Notes: generated from the sequence alone by a model not told the origin. A DNA stretch of 64,000 bases from Shewanella gaetbuli (GCF_023284065.1 NZ_JAKIKP010000014.1:1-64000); one strand, 5' to 3'. Counted from the stretch's first letter, positions 47,470-57,484 are shown. Numbers and translations: made by a program.

Positions 47470-48189
47470 CTAGTCTTTATTCATCTTTTTATCTACTGAG
47501 GTTAAAATACCACGTAAAATATTCATTTCTTGAGCTTCAACTCGCGCACGACTGAATAATCGCCTCAGTTTTGTCATCACTTGCCCTGGGTGATTTTTGA
47601 TCACAAACCCCGTGTTTGATAATGTCGTTTCTAAATGCACAAAAAATCGTTCTAAATCTTCAGAATGAGGATACTCTTCTTCAGGAGCGACTTGTTCATT
47701 GAGTGCCAAATGAGCCACTCGAGTTTCATAGCAGATAATCTGAACAGCTTGAGCTAAATTAAGCGAGCTGTATTCTGGGTTAGCAGGTATGGCAACGTGA
47801 TAAGTGCATTTCTGTAACTCTTCATTACTCAGGCCATGATTCTCTCTGCCGAATACAATTGCCACTGGGCCTTTAATACTTTCTAATGACAGTTTTTCAC
47901 CCGCTTGACGAGGGTCTAGCATCGGCCAATCTAAAGTTCGGCTTCTCGCGCTAGTGGCAATAACTAAACTGCAATCGGCAATCGCATCAGCCAAAGAATC
48001 GACTTTGGTTAAATTTTTTAAAATATCTGAAGCGCCAGCGGCTAAGGCAATAGATTGTCCATCGGGCTCTACTCTTGGTTCCGCTAAATATAAATTAGAC
48101 AAGCCCATGGTTTTCATTGCTCTTGCAGTTGAACCAATATTTCCTGGGTGAGACGTGCCAACAAGCACAACACGAATATTACTTAACAT
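47470..48189 (-). CDS. trmJ: tRNA (Cm32/Um32) 2'-O-methyltransferase
   Basis: A 239-residue SPOUT methyltransferase that methylates position 32 of several tRNAs using S-adenosylmethionine. [20 protein letters not shown] (about 4-23) and the knot block [20 protein letters not shown] (about 106-125), followed by [18 protein letters not shown], are diagnostic. The C-terminal helical part aids dimerisation. It starts with ATG at 48189 and is co-transcribed with cysE. Confidence 0.96.
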   Translation of the reverse strand: MLSNIRVVLVGTSHPGNIGSTARAMKTMGLSNLYLAEPRVEPDGQSIALAAGASDILKNLTKVDSLADAIADCSLVIATSARSRTLDWPMLDPRQAGEKLSLESIKGPVAIVFGRENHGLSNEELQKCTYHVAIPANPEYSSLNLAQAVQIICYETRVAHLALNEQVAPEEEYPHSEDLERFFVHLETTLSNTGFVIKNHPGQVMTKLRRLFSRARVEAQEMNILRGILTSVDKKMNKD

Positions 48190-48391
48190 TAGACCACTTT
48201 ATATCAAAAAATAATGCTCGCATGTTAACACAAGCCTTGTTTGTATCGTTATATGAAAATTTTCATTTTATATAACTTTATCCTTTGACCACTTAGCGAA
48301 AATGTCATCTGTTAGTATATTTATCATGCGAAAACAGCATTAAAAACATCAATAGGTTAGTGCGCATATTAATAACTCAAACATAATCAAG

Positions 48392-48420
48392 TTGAGTTAA
48401 CCAAGTTAATGCATTATAAT
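48392..48420 (+). promoter_or_regulatory. suhB promoter
   Basis: TTGAGT, exactly 17 bases, TATAAT, followed by ATGCGCCGC as a GC-rich discriminator. The expected start of transcription near 48427 supports translation from the ATG at 48463 rather than upstream. Confidence 0.75.
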
Positions 48421-48462
48421 ATGCGCCGCTATTTATCGTTCTTTAACATCCAGGGGATTGCA

Positions 48463-49266
48463 ATGCATCCGATGCTGACTATTGCCACACGCGCTGCGCG
48501 CGCTGCGGGCCAAACTATTATGCGCGCCTATACTGAACTCGACCGTGTTGAGGTTAGTGCCAAAGGAATAAATGACTTTGTTACCAGTGTAGACAAGGAA
48601 GCAGAAGCTACTATTACATACCAAATTCGTAAATCTTACCCAGATCATACTATTGTGGGTGAAGAAGACGGTGAAAACCGTGGTACGAATAAAGATTACG
48701 TATGGATAGTCGATCCTTTGGATGGTACCAATAACTTCGTTCGTGGTATCCCTCATTTTGCCGTTTCAATTGCAGTTCAATACAAAGGCGTTATTGAAGT
48801 TGCCGTTGTTTACGATCCTGTTCGTGAAGAATTATTCTCAGCTGTGCGTGGTAAAGGCGCTAAGTTGAATGATTTCCGCATGCGTGTCACTAATGTAAAT
48901 GAATTAGATAACACCATAATTGGTACCGGTTTCCCATTCAAAGCACGTCAACACACTGAAAGCTACATGAATATTTTAGCGGAATTGTTCCCACAATGTG
49001 CTGACTTACGTCGTGCAGGTTCTGCTGCGTTAGATTTAGCGTATGTTGCTGCTGGCCGTTTAGATGGTTATTTTGAAATTGGCCTAAAACCATGGGACAT
49101 TGCCGCTGGCGACTTAATTTGTCGTGAAGCAGGTGGTACTGTTACCGACTTTACTGGTGGTCACAATTACATGGCGTCAGGCAATATTGTTGCTGGTAGC
49201 CCTAAAGTGACTTCGTCACTTGTAAAACTAATGCGTCCTTTACTTAATGAAGGTTTAAAGCGCTAA
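48463..49266 (+). CDS. suhB: inositol monophosphatase family protein SuhB
   Basis: A 267-residue Mg-dependent phosphatase, exactly E. coli SuhB length, also known as an rRNA antitermination and assembly factor. Metal-site motifs: IVGEEDGE (about 65-72), WIVDPLDGTNNFVRGIPHFA (about 81-100) and KPWDIAAGDLICREAGGTVT (about 209-228). The ATG at 48463 is preceded by AGGGGATT; an in-frame ATG at 48409 falls in the promoter. It is divergent from trmJ and has its own terminator. Confidence 0.97.
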   Translation: MHPMLTIATRAARAAGQTIMRAYTELDRVEVSAKGINDFVTSVDKEAEATITYQIRKSYPDHTIVGEEDGENRGTNKDYVWIVDPLDGTNNFVRGIPHFAVSIAVQYKGVIEVAVVYDPVREELFSAVRGKGAKLNDFRMRVTNVNELDNTIIGTGFPFKARQHTESYMNILAELFPQCADLRRAGSAALDLAYVAAGRLDGYFEIGLKPWDIAAGDLICREAGGTVTDFTGGHNYMASGNIVAGSPKVTSSLVKLMRPLLNEGLKR

Positions 49267-49337
49267 GTTTCGATTTTAACTGACATTGTCCAGTTCAGCC
49301 GCTAACGTCTGGCGAATACAATGCTCAGAGTATTCAT

Positions 49338-49367
49338 TAAACCGCTAAATATATTAGCGGTTTTTTT
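49338..49367 (+). terminator. suhB terminator
   Basis: AAACCGCTAA-ATATA-TTAGCGG followed by seven T, about 70 bases after the stop. Confidence 0.93.
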
Positions 49368-49404
49368 ATGTCTGTGATTTAGATCACTGGGCAATTAGCT
49401 CGCT

Positions 49405-49851
49405 ATGTTCAATAATGTGATCACAACTATTATTTTAAGAATTACCATGCATAGAGTTAAACACGCCAGTATCCAATCTCTTAAAACTGTCGAATATTTG
49501 GTGCTATTTATTATCGCCATCGCGACGTTATTTGCCATAGGCGAAGAAATTTTGCACATGTTTTCTATTAAAACCGTGCAACTAGCAGATTTATTATTAC
49601 TGTTTATATATTTAGAAGTCTTGGCGATGGTGGTCAATTATATCGAGTCAGGTAAATTACCCATTCGAATGCCGTTGTATATTGCCATTGTCGCATTAGC
49701 CCGCTATCTCATTTTAGATATGAAAGGCATGGATGACTGGCGAATTCTAGCCATTTCATTGTCCACCATTCTATTAGCATCCACCGTGATTGTTATCCGC
49801 TGGGGACAACTTAAAATGCCATACCCCAAAAATCAAGATTACGACAGTTAA
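49405..49851 (+). CDS. PsiE-family membrane protein
   Basis: A 148-residue integral membrane protein with four hydrophobic segments, at about 29-46, 59-77, 85-105 and 111-130. The stretch LLLLFIYLEVLAMVVNYIES followed by LPIRMPLYIAIVALARYLIL resembles the phosphate-starvation-inducible PsiE family, whose function is unknown. Neither ATG at 49405 nor the in-frame ATG at 49447 has a strong ribosome site; the second would give a length nearer E. coli PsiE. It stands alone between two terminators. Confidence 0.78.
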   Translation: MFNNVITTIILRITMHRVKHASIQSLKTVEYLVLFIIAIATLFAIGEEILHMFSIKTVQLADLLLLFIYLEVLAMVVNYIESGKLPIRMPLYIAIVALARYLILDMKGMDDWRILAISLSTILLASTVIVIRWGQLKMPYPKNQDYDS

Positions 49852-49868
49852 CTCAAAATTCAATCGGA

Positions 49869-49896
49869 ACGCCAAGCAAAATTGCTTGGCGTTTTT
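49869..49896 (+). terminator. terminator of the PsiE-like gene
   Basis: ACGCCAAGCAA-AA-TTGCTTGGCGT followed by TTTT, 18 bases after the stop. Confidence 0.95.
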
Positions 49897-49975
49897 CGTT
49901 TTATCAAGCGTATAATTTTGCTTATAAAAGCGAATATGCTAAAACTAAAGTATAGGATAAGCAGGAGAATATAAA

Positions 49976-50278
49976 ATGGATCATGAACCAAAGGGTTTCG
50001 AAGAAAAACGCTCTTCTTTAAGAGTAGACATGGAAGCTGAAAGAGTTAAATTGCACTGGATTGCAAAATCTGGAGAAAGCTTTGAGGATGACGGAGTTTG
50101 TATCGACCTTGCCCGCAAAGGAGTGTTAATCGATTATCGCCAACCCTTTGAACTCGGTGATCTAGTTGCTATCACGTTCAACTCCGGCACGGATAAACAA
50201 AATACAATTAAAGGACAGGTCTGTCGGTGTATTGAAAACTCACCTCAAAGTTTTCATATTGCATTGCAATTAATTTAA
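49976..50278 (+). CDS. PilZ-domain protein
   Basis: A 100-residue single-domain protein. The cyclic-di-GMP binding signature is EKRSSLRVDME (RxxxR, about 11-16), followed by a variant of D/NxSxxG, CIDLARKGVLI, in which Ser is Ala. The beta-barrel continues with FELGDLVAITF and IKGQVCRCIE to the end. The single change in the second motif may lower nucleotide affinity. AGGAGA precedes the ATG closely. It sits 105 bases upstream of a ParA-type gene on the same strand, and could be a second-messenger adaptor for motility or a polar system. Confidence 0.85.
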   Translation: MDHEPKGFEEKRSSLRVDMEAERVKLHWIAKSGESFEDDGVCIDLARKGVLIDYRQPFELGDLVAITFNSGTDKQNTIKGQVCRCIENSPQSFHIALQLI

Positions 50279-50383
50279 TTTACATCGATAAAAGCTAACT
50301 AATTAGCTAGAAGTAAATATTGTTCTATACTTTATAACAATAATGGTAAGTAACAAAAATAAACATGTTGGAAGGGGATGAGC

Positions 50384-51052
50384 ATGATAATTCTGGTTGG
50401 TGGTGAGAAAGGAGGAAGTGGTAAAAGCTGCTTAGCGCAAAATCTTGCTGTATACATTACCCAAAAATTCGAAGCCAATGTATTAATGGTTGATTGTGAC
50501 CCTCAGCGAACCACTTCTGACTGGATTCAAGCCCGTAATAACGATCCTAGTTTAACCCCCATCAACTGTATTCAGCTTTATGGAAAAATTCGTAACGATT
50601 TGCTGAGTCTTGATGAGCGCTTTGACTATGTGGTTGTTGACTGTGGCGGTCAAGACAATCTCGCCATGCGTGCAGCAATGTCTGTTGCCACATATGTTGT
50701 TATCCCATTAAGGCCTAAAAGGCGTGATTTAAAAACCTTACCACACATGGAAGACATGCTAAGCACGTGTAAAATGGTAAACCCCAAAATGGTTGCCACC
50801 ATTGTGATGACTCAATGTCCTGCCCTACCCACTCAATTCAAAAGAATTTTAGAAGCCAAAGAAGTAGTAGAGTCATACAACTTGAGAGCATTAAATTCGG
50901 TAACTTTTAATCGTAATATTTACGATGACAGTGAAGAAAGTGGCTCATCGGTTATCGAAATCGAACCTGATGGCAAAGCTGCTGATGAAATTAGAGCAAT
51001 AGCTGACGAGCTATTTGCCATACCACCAGAAAATAGCCATGAGTTTATCTGA
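50384..51052 (+). CDS. ParA/MinD-type ATPase
   Basis: A 222-residue deviant-Walker ATPase. Walker A is MIILVGGEKGGSGKSCLAQN (about 1-20, KGGSGKS form), switch I lies in MVDCDPQRTTSDWIQAR, and Walker B is DYVVVDCGGQDNLAMRAA. I chose the ATG at 50384 because the GGAAGGGG ribosome site has good spacing to it; the ATG two codons earlier touches that site. It has no N-terminal HTH, so it is the small ParA type used for cargo positioning or plasmid class Ib partition. Its stop overlaps the start of the next gene by 14 bases. Confidence 0.9.
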   Translation: MIILVGGEKGGSGKSCLAQNLAVYITQKFEANVLMVDCDPQRTTSDWIQARNNDPSLTPINCIQLYGKIRNDLLSLDERFDYVVVDCGGQDNLAMRAAMSVATYVVIPLRPKRRDLKTLPHMEDMLSTCKMVNPKMVATIVMTQCPALPTQFKRILEAKEVVESYNLRALNSVTFNRNIYDDSEESGSSVIEIEPDGKAADEIRAIADELFAIPPENSHEFI

Positions 51053-51380
51053 CTTAAAGCGCAAGAAACCAAAACATAAGAATAATGTCGTCTCGGTTGA
51101 TGATTTTATTGAAGATGCCAATAATTATGCTTTTGGTAAAAAGTCTGTGCTGGATGATAGTCCGAAAAATCAACAGTCTACTCAAGACTTCATTAGAGGT
51201 CTAGACAAAAAGACCACTAAAATATACAAACATGCTACCTTCACTCTCACTCAAAAAAGTATTCTTCAATTAGATGAATTGTCTAAAAACTCAGGCATCG
51301 CCAAGTCTAAATTATTGCGAATCTTTATTGATGACTTTTATCAACTCAGCAAAACCGCTCAACAAAAACGACTAAAATAG
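51039..51380 (+). CDS. ribbon-helix-helix-like partner of ParA
   Basis: A 113-residue basic protein from the ATG at 51039 (MSLSDLKRKKPKHKNNVVSV). The first 60 residues are charged and probably disordered, with a short acidic patch. Residues about 67-105 (ATFTLTQKSILQLDELSKNS, then GIAKSKLLRIFIDDFYQLS) fit a ribbon-helix-helix fold: a short strand and two helices. It overlaps ParA by 14 bases. Small ParA ATPases commonly pair with an RHH DNA-binding protein whose disordered N-terminus stimulates the ATPase. No ParB-type N-terminal domain is present. Assignment is from fold and context. Confidence 0.7.
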   Translation: MSLSDLKRKKPKHKNNVVSVDDFIEDANNYAFGKKSVLDDSPKNQQSTQDFIRGLDKKTTKIYKHATFTLTQKSILQLDELSKNSGIAKSKLLRIFIDDFYQLSKTAQQKRLK

Positions 51381-51480
51381 CGACCGAGTTAACTATACTG
51401 AAAGTGAGTTACTCTTCGCTATTTGAGCTCTGTTATACTGCGCGTCACTCTTACCAGTACCAAGCGAACACCTAGCTAAC

Positions 51481-52587
51481 ATGGTTAATCTAACAATATA
51501 CTTTTGTAGCGTATTACTACTTTTAGTTTCACTATTAATTAACCGTGCTCAAGCTACGGGGTTTAATTTTTGGGAATCTTCAACGCTAAACACTTCACTC
51601 GCCAATGCCAATGGCGCAAGTGCTCGCGATGCCAGCGTACAAGCCATGGTGCCAGCAAGTATTACGCAATTAAATCAACCTATGGTCAATGCTAATGTTA
51701 CTCACTATGGAGTATCTACTGACTATGACATATTCAATCAACAAAGCCATTATGAAGTTGCCAACCCTATTCCTTCAGGTTTTTTTAGTATGCCAATAAG
51801 TGAACATTGGTTCTTTGGTGTAGGAATAGCCAGCCGAGCAGCCGCTGATATTAGTGTGCCTTCAATACCACTCGTTCATCCAAATGAAACAAGAATTCAA
51901 CCTATTACAGTCTCTATTGCCCCAACGGTAGCTTACAAATTTAATAACTTGAGTGTGGCTGTGACAGGTGAGTATATTGTGGCGAATGGGCACTTAGAAT
52001 CAACAAAATGCTTCTTGGGGATGTGTAATGAACAACAAACAGATTACCAAACAAGTGGGTTTGGTAGCGCAATAAGTGCAACATGGCAAGCCAATGACTG
52101 GCTATCAGTTGCAGCAACCCACCGTTTTGAAACCGATTTTGGCGATCAGCACTTGCTGTTTGAATTGCCTTCTATTACTAGTGGCTATATCAATATTAAA
52201 CTGAATCAACAGCTGAATTGGGATAGTAGTTACAGTTATAGTCGCTGGCATAATAAAGGGATCAGTTTCGCTGAATACCATGACATATTAGGTTTATTTC
52301 AAGGCTTTCAGAACAGTAAACGATTTGCGACAGGATTAGAGTACCAAGTCGAACGTTGGTTTTTTAGAGCAGGATTTAGTATTGATGAAGCTATTGATAT
52401 GCAAGGTGGCAACGACAAACGCTATCGCCTAGGTGTGGGGTATCACTTTAGTCCAAACTTACAGTTGAACATTGCCGCATTTAAAGAAGATTATGCGACC
52501 AAACAATTTAGTGCAGGCGAAATTAACTTAGTAGAAGTTCAAAATAAAGGCAATGGGTATAGTCTTGGGATTAGTTATCAACTGTAA
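51481..52587 (+). CDS. FadL/OmpP1/TodX-family outer-membrane protein
   Basis: A 368-residue outer-membrane barrel. A signal peptide (YFCSVLLLLVSLLINRAQA) ends near residue 26, and the mature N-terminus TGFNFWESSTLNTSLANANG is the FadL-type hatch (usually GxxxxExSaxxxGxAxAG). The barrel contains many alternating aromatic strands and ends GNGYSLGISYQL. It is shorter than E. coli FadL (446), so it is a compact paralogue for hydrophobic substrates. The only candidate TATACT -10 is about 40 bases upstream of the ATG. Confidence 0.88.
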   Translation: MVNLTIYFCSVLLLLVSLLINRAQATGFNFWESSTLNTSLANANGASARDASVQAMVPASITQLNQPMVNANVTHYGVSTDYDIFNQQSHYEVANPIPSGFFSMPISEHWFFGVGIASRAAADISVPSIPLVHPNETRIQPITVSIAPTVAYKFNNLSVAVTGEYIVANGHLESTKCFLGMCNEQQTDYQTSGFGSAISATWQANDWLSVAATHRFETDFGDQHLLFELPSITSGYINIKLNQQLNWDSSYSYSRWHNKGISFAEYHDILGLFQGFQNSKRFATGLEYQVERWFFRAGFSIDEAIDMQGGNDKRYRLGVGYHFSPNLQLNIAAFKEDYATKQFSAGEINLVEVQNKGNGYSLGISYQL

Positions 52588-52685
52588 CAACAAGTGATAT
52601 TGAATATTTGATAGTTGTCTTACCTACGTTTATCGTTTTTATAGCGTATAATCTAAGTTAAATTTAAACGGGATCGAACCTATAC

Positions 52686-53012
52686 ATGAATCAGCCAAAT
52701 AACCCTCTTCACGGCATAAAGCTTGAAACCATCGTCACCTATTTAGTCGATAAATATGGCTGGCAAGAGCTGGGGGAACGAATCAATATTCGCTGTTTTA
52801 AAGAAAACCCAAGTGTTAAATCCAGTTTGAAATTTCTGCGCAAAACCCAATGGGCTAGAGACAAGGTGGAATACTTATACCTTAAAAGTAATAAACTGCC
52901 GTTACCGATAAGAAAAGACACGCCATCTAGCGATTCAAATGAAAACCGCCCGCAACAAACAAGTGAAACTCAATCAAACGCAAACGTTAATGCACATATT
53001 TGGGGCAAATAA
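52686..53012 (+). CDS. VF530-type DNA-binding protein (DUF2132)
   Basis: A 108-residue protein. The conserved domain (about 6-75) has [40 protein letters not shown] and [13 protein letters not shown], the VF530 hallmarks. The fold has been described as a DNA-binding, double-helical bundle in Vibrio. The C-terminal 30 residues are polar and disordered. It stands alone and converges with the outer-membrane barrel gene, with only 29 bases between their stops. Biological role unknown. Confidence 0.92.
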   Translation: MNQPNNPLHGIKLETIVTYLVDKYGWQELGERINIRCFKENPSVKSSLKFLRKTQWARDKVEYLYLKSNKLPLPIRKDTPSSDSNENRPQQTSETQSNANVNAHIWGK

Positions 53013-53041
53013 TCGCGTTAATATTGTGATGGTAAATGAGG

Positions 53042-53929
53042 CTACAATGGGAACTCGAATATAAGGCGCCACACTTTTATGCCTCCCCCCACTTGGTAAC
53101 TAAATCCTAGACGGTCAAATTTTAGGCCGTCCCAGCCAAAAAATTCATAACCTAAAGGCTTTGAGAATTTCACCGTAGCGCCAACTTCATAGGCGTGATT
53201 AGTCATCACGTCATCACCGATTGGATTAACGAATTTCAACTCATCAAAATACCATTTACCCGAAAAAAACAATCTCGGCTCAATTTCATTATCTCGCCAC
53301 TTCCACTTCACACCTAAGCCAAAATCAAATCCACTTTGAAGCACTGAGTAACTTTCTGCTCGATCATTCAGCGTACTGCGATAACCCGCAAAATATAATC
53401 GGTTAACCCAAATTGGACTATATTTCTGATTGTCTAATTGATAAACAGACGACACACCAGTAGAGAAAATCCCGACATTGGTTTTTGTTGATGAATTAAA
53501 GCCGTAGCCGATATCTAAATAACTTTCGATGGTTAATTTATCATTCACAAACCAATCATATTCTATTCCCGGTGTCACCGTCATGGTGCCAACCCCCTCT
53601 GGAAACTCACCACTAGGCAAGTCTTCAAATGAGTAGTTTAAAAAACCTAATGAAACAGGGAGCCGCAGCTTTACTTGGTGGTTGTCATCTTCATCAATTA
53701 AAAATGATAACGGGATATTTAACACCGCAGCACTTTGGCCGGCAGTTCGATAAATTCCGCTGCCTAAGTAATTCGCAAACGCATAATGAGAAGCATCAGG
53801 GGTAGGTTTTCTTTCTGAAGAATACCCATAAGAGACACATAAAAAAGCCATAACAAGTGCTATGGCTTTAAATTGGCTAACCACATTAGATGGCCGCAGG
53901 TAACTTCGCATATTAACTTTGATCATCAT
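53042..53929 (-). CDS. outer-membrane beta-barrel protein (possibly solitary autotransporter-barrel type)
   Basis: A 295-residue protein with a signal peptide ([20 protein letters not shown]) after a 20-residue basic stretch, cleaved near residue 38. The remainder alternates hydrophobic and polar residues in barrel strands ([40 protein letters not shown]) and ends [12 protein letters not shown]. It recalls the single-barrel autotransporter-like domain of Shewanella and Vibrio, which I cannot verify. Its start overlaps ribA's 3' end by 17 bases, which suggests coupling to ribA, though the functions are unrelated. Confidence 0.7.
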   Translation of the reverse strand: MMIKVNMRSYLRPSNVVSQFKAIALVMAFLCVSYGYSSERKPTPDASHYAFANYLGSGIYRTAGQSAAVLNIPLSFLIDEDDNHQVKLRLPVSLGFLNYSFEDLPSGEFPEGVGTMTVTPGIEYDWFVNDKLTIESYLDIGYGFNSSTKTNVGIFSTGVSSVYQLDNQKYSPIWVNRLYFAGYRSTLNDRAESYSVLQSGFDFGLGVKWKWRDNEIEPRLFFSGKWYFDELKFVNPIGDDVMTNHAYEVGATVKFSKPLGYEFFGWDGLKFDRLGFSYQVGGGIKVWRLIFEFPL

Positions 53930-54527
53930 TAAAGTGATGTTCGGACATCATATGACCTAATTCGGTTGATTTGGTTTTCAAATAAGATTCGTTGTAGCGA
54001 TTTTTACCGACTTGAAGAGGTACACGTTCAACAACCTCAATGCCTTCTTGCTGCATTGCTTTAACTTTGCGCGGGTTATTGGTCATTAAACGCACCTTGC
54101 TAACATTTATTTGCGCTAACATGGGTTTAATCATGTCATATTTACGCATGTCAGCTTTGAAACCTAACTGCTCATTTGCTTCAACGGTATTAGCGCCACC
54201 ATCTTGTAATTCATATGCACGAATTTTATTCAGTAAACCGATACCGCGGCCTTCTTGGCGTAAATACAGAATAAAGCCTTGCCCCGCTTCAGCAATATTT
54301 TGCATTGCTGTTTGCAGTTGAAAACCACAATCACAACGCAGGCTAAATAATGCGTCTCCGGTTAAACATTCAGAATGAATACGCCCCAGTACCACTGACT
54401 GAGCATCTATTTCGCCAAATGTAAGTGCCACATGCTCTTTTTGGGTTTCAGTATCTTCAAAACCATGCATAGCAAACACGCCCCAAGGGGTAGGTAATTT
54501 AGAAGTAGCAATGTACTTTATTGTCAT
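53913..54527 (-). CDS. ribA: GTP cyclohydrolase II
   Basis: A 204-residue zinc enzyme for the first step of riboflavin synthesis from GTP. The zinc cysteines lie in [20 protein letters not shown] (about 48-67), and the GTP-binding motif is [20 protein letters not shown] (about 88-107). [20 protein letters not shown] is the C-terminal guanine-recognition block. Length is close to E. coli RibA (196). It is not fused to RibB, and no FMN riboswitch is evident upstream. Confidence 0.97.
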   Translation of the reverse strand: MTIKYIATSKLPTPWGVFAMHGFEDTETQKEHVALTFGEIDAQSVVLGRIHSECLTGDALFSLRCDCGFQLQTAMQNIAEAGQGFILYLRQEGRGIGLLNKIRAYELQDGGANTVEANEQLGFKADMRKYDMIKPMLAQINVSKVRLMTNNPRKVKAMQQEGIEVVERVPLQVGKNRYNESYLKTKSTELGHMMSEHHFNDDQS

Positions 54528-54612
54528 GAACTAAACCTTACAACAACGCTCAATCAGAGAGGTTAAACAATAACGAATACTAAAAAGATGCAAAAGACAT
54601 CTAGAAATGAAA

Positions 54613-54969
54613 CTAAAACTTAGCAGGAGCGAAACCTGTTACCGCTTTAATCCCCATTTCACGACCGAGTGCAGTTAAAGGGTGCACAACAACTAAGCCT
54701 TTTACAGACTTCTTCAATTTACCCATGTCAGCTTGCTCAGCTTTAGTTAACTCGCGCTTAAACGCTAAACTTTTAAGCTGGCCGCCTTCTTTACTGAGTT
54801 GGCGAGTTTGTTGGTTTTTAACATTATTAATTCGCTTAGTGACCGCAGCGATTTCTTTTTTGAACTGCATCATGACAGCCGTGTCGCCACGCTGTTCTGC
54901 CGCCGCTAATTTACGACGAAACTTATCTAACTTATCATTTAGAGTTTGCAGTTCTTGCTTTAAATTCAT
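54613..54969 (-). CDS. yibL: YibL ribosome-associated protein
   Basis: A 118-residue basic protein. The N-terminal half is a coiled coil (LNDKLDKFRRKLAAAEQRGD). The C-terminal half matches the DUF2810 YibL core: LAFKRELTKAEQADMGKLKK, then SVKGLVVVHPLTALGREMGI and a final TGFAPAKF. YibL co-purifies with ribosomal particles in E. coli; its action is unknown. It is monocistronic, with a good ATG and AAGGTAAT upstream. Confidence 0.93.
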   Translation of the reverse strand: MNLKQELQTLNDKLDKFRRKLAAAEQRGDTAVMMQFKKEIAAVTKRINNVKNQQTRQLSKEGGQLKSLAFKRELTKAEQADMGKLKKSVKGLVVVHPLTALGREMGIKAVTGFAPAKF

Positions 54970-55205
54970 TACATTACCTTTAAACTATTTATAAAATTGC
55001 TCTGTGGACCCTGTAGACACTACTTGATATAAAACACCCAGCAATTTGAGCTGGGAATTATATACCCAAACCTTATATATTTGCGAACTTCTATTGCATG
55101 TTTGCGAACAATTACCGCATTTAAATAACCCATCATTAGCGTGCGATTAAACAAACGGCTCAAATCGAACCAGTAACATATAAGACAGGCGGTTCAAAGC
55201 CTAAT

Positions 55206-55233
55206 AAAAAGCCGCCTTATCAAAGACGGCTTA
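55206..55233 (-). terminator. terminator of the molybdenum-hydroxylase operon
   Basis: Minus strand: AAGCCGTCTTTG-AT-AAGGCGGCTT followed by TTTA, imperfect in the middle of the stem. It lies seven bases after the large-subunit stop. Confidence 0.85.
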
Positions 55234-55239
55234 TATTAA

Positions 55240-57483
55240 TTAGACTTTTAAATGTTTATTCAGTGGTAAGTCTCGATACCGTTTGCCTGTAGCAGCGAAA
55301 ATAGCATTGGTTAAACTAGGTGCAACAGGTGGAACTCCTGGTTCACCCACGCCCGCAGGGTTAGCTTTAGACTCAACCACAATCACCTCAATATCTGGAC
55401 ATTGAGGTAAACGAAGCAACGGATAATCATGGAAATTTGACTGCTGTACTTGACCATTTTTATAGGATATCTCACCCATCATAGCCAAGCTTAGTCCAAA
55501 AATAATTGCCCCTTCCGTTTGCGATATCACCCTGTCAGGGTTAACCACCAATCCAGCATCGATAGCAGCAATTGACTTAATAACCTTAAGCTGTCCATCA
55601 GTGACTTCAACCAATGTCGCCACAGCAACATAACTCACAAAGCTACGATGAATTGCAAAACCCCAACCCTGGTTTTTACCAGCTTTGGGTGCATTAGCCA
55701 TTTTAGCCTCTATAACATCTAATAAATGATGATAACGGCCTACATCTACTGGGTGATCAGCTAATTCCTCACCATAGTTGCCATATTTAAAACCTTGGTC
55801 TGTGAAAGTTTCCAGCCTTGGTTTACCCAACATTTCTCGCCACATTTGCAAACAAGGCTTACCGGCTTTTACCGCTAACTCATCAACAAAACTACCAATA
55901 CCAAAAGCATGTTGAATATTACATACAGAACGCATCCAACCTATGCGGGTATGCGCCTTCGCCTTTACCGCTTCAAGCTGTATATTCTCAACCGCTAAAG
56001 GCACATCACTGAAGCCTAAATCAAGCTCACCATCTGACGGATACTCCACACCTTCGGCAAAAGTTGAGCTGATTGAAGGGAAACCTGTTCGCGCTAATAA
56101 TGCCTCAACTTGGTTGTTATCAGCTAATTTTGCCTGATAGAACTGGGCACTAATAGCATGATAATAGCCATTTTGAATTTCGTCTTCTCGTGTCCAAGAC
56201 ACCTTTACGGGCTTGTTTAACTTTTTAGACAGTACCGCGGCTTCAACACTGTAATCAGGTTTTGATTTTCGACCAAAGCCACCCCCTAATAAAGTTACAT
56301 TCACTTTGACTTTATCTTCAGTCAACCCAAGTGCTCCAGCCACATTTTGTTGGGTACTTTGTGGTGTTTGACTTGAAGCCCAAAGCTCACACCCCTCTGA
56401 AGTTACATGGGCTGTTGCTACAGGGGGCTCCATCATGGCATGGGTTAAATACGGCACGGTGTAGGTCGCGTTAACCGTAGTGTCTTTTGGCCAATCAGTT
56501 ACGGGGTTACCTAGCTGACGAATCACTTTGCCAGATTGCTGTACTTTACCCACCAGCTCAGACAAATATTGATCGCTGTCATGGCTGTCATTAACAGAGT
56601 CAGTCCAAGTGACATTTAAGGCTTTGCGGCCTTGTTCGGCACTCCATGTATTGGTGGCAATAACCGCAATGCCACCTAAAGGCTGAAATAAAGGTGCGCC
56701 TTTAGGCACATCTAGTTTAATTACTTCTATCACACCAGCCACTTTACGCGCATTGGTATCATCAAATGATGCTACATCACTTCCCAAAACAGGCGGCCTT
56801 GCAATACTAGCGTACACCATGCCATCAATGTTGATGTCGTAACCATATTTGGCTTTGCCATCTAACATACTTTGCATGTCCACGATGGTTTTAGATTTAC
56901 CAATCAAATTAAATTCGTTGGCTGACTTTAACGTTAAGCTTTCAACCTTAGGCGTAGGGAGTTTAGAGGCTTCAACGGCCAGCTCACCAAATGACAGCTT
57001 TTTATCGGAATGTTTATGATGAACATAACTGGCTTTAGCAAACACGTCGTCAACGGAAACCTTCCACTTGTTAGCAGCAGCTTGTTCCAGCATGGTTCTC
57101 GCGGTTGAGCCCATTTGACGCATACGTGTAAAGTGTTTACGAATACTGCGGCTGCCATCAGTATTCTGGCTACCATAACGCTTATCAGCCAAACCTTGAA
57201 TAACTACAATATTATCCCAATCAGCTTCTAACTCATCTGCCAATACTTGTGGAATACCGGTTCTAATGCCTTGGCCCATTTCACTGCGATGACAAGTCAA
57301 ATACACCTTGTTGTCTTCGCCAATAGCAATAAACAAATTTAAAATGGCAGTTTTGTCTTGCGCCAACGCCATAGGGCTCCAAGCTAAGCCTGTGGCTCCT
57401 AATGCTAAGCCGCCTCCTGTTGCACCAAATAGCTTTAACACGTCACGACGACTAATATTTTCTACTGCGGTAAATGTTGTCAT
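55240..57483 (-). CDS. Tat-exported molybdenum hydroxylase large subunit (IorB-like)
   Basis: A 747-residue molybdopterin-binding subunit of the xanthine oxidase family. A twin-arginine signal lies at residues 13-42 (SRRDVLKLFGATGGGLALGA), so it works in the periplasm. It follows the isoquinoline 1-oxidoreductase beta layout, with two domains in reversed order of standard xanthine dehydrogenase. Marks are LLGGGFGRKSKPDYSVEAAV (about 398-417), LTHAMMEPPVATAHVTSEGC and the active-site GVGEPGVPPVAPSLTNAIFA near the end, with the catalytic Glu. The substrate, an aldehyde or N-heterocycle, is unknown. It lies one base from the 2Fe-2S gene. Confidence 0.9.
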   Translation of the reverse strand: MTTFTAVENISRRDVLKLFGATGGGLALGATGLAWSPMALAQDKTAILNLFIAIGEDNKVYLTCHRSEMGQGIRTGIPQVLADELEADWDNIVVIQGLADKRYGSQNTDGSRSIRKHFTRMRQMGSTARTMLEQAAANKWKVSVDDVFAKASYVHHKHSDKKLSFGELAVEASKLPTPKVESLTLKSANEFNLIGKSKTIVDMQSMLDGKAKYGYDINIDGMVYASIARPPVLGSDVASFDDTNARKVAGVIEVIKLDVPKGAPLFQPLGGIAVIATNTWSAEQGRKALNVTWTDSVNDSHDSDQYLSELVGKVQQSGKVIRQLGNPVTDWPKDTTVNATYTVPYLTHAMMEPPVATAHVTSEGCELWASSQTPQSTQQNVAGALGLTEDKVKVNVTLLGGGFGRKSKPDYSVEAAVLSKKLNKPVKVSWTREDEIQNGYYHAISAQFYQAKLADNNQVEALLARTGFPSISSTFAEGVEYPSDGELDLGFSDVPLAVENIQLEAVKAKAHTRIGWMRSVCNIQHAFGIGSFVDELAVKAGKPCLQMWREMLGKPRLETFTDQGFKYGNYGEELADHPVDVGRYHHLLDVIEAKMANAPKAGKNQGWGFAIHRSFVSYVAVATLVEVTDGQLKVIKSIAAIDAGLVVNPDRVISQTEGAIIFGLSLAMMGEISYKNGQVQQSNFHDYPLLRLPQCPDIEVIVVESKANPAGVGEPGVPPVAPSLTNAIFAATGKRYRDLPLNKHLKV

Positions 57484-57484
57484 A

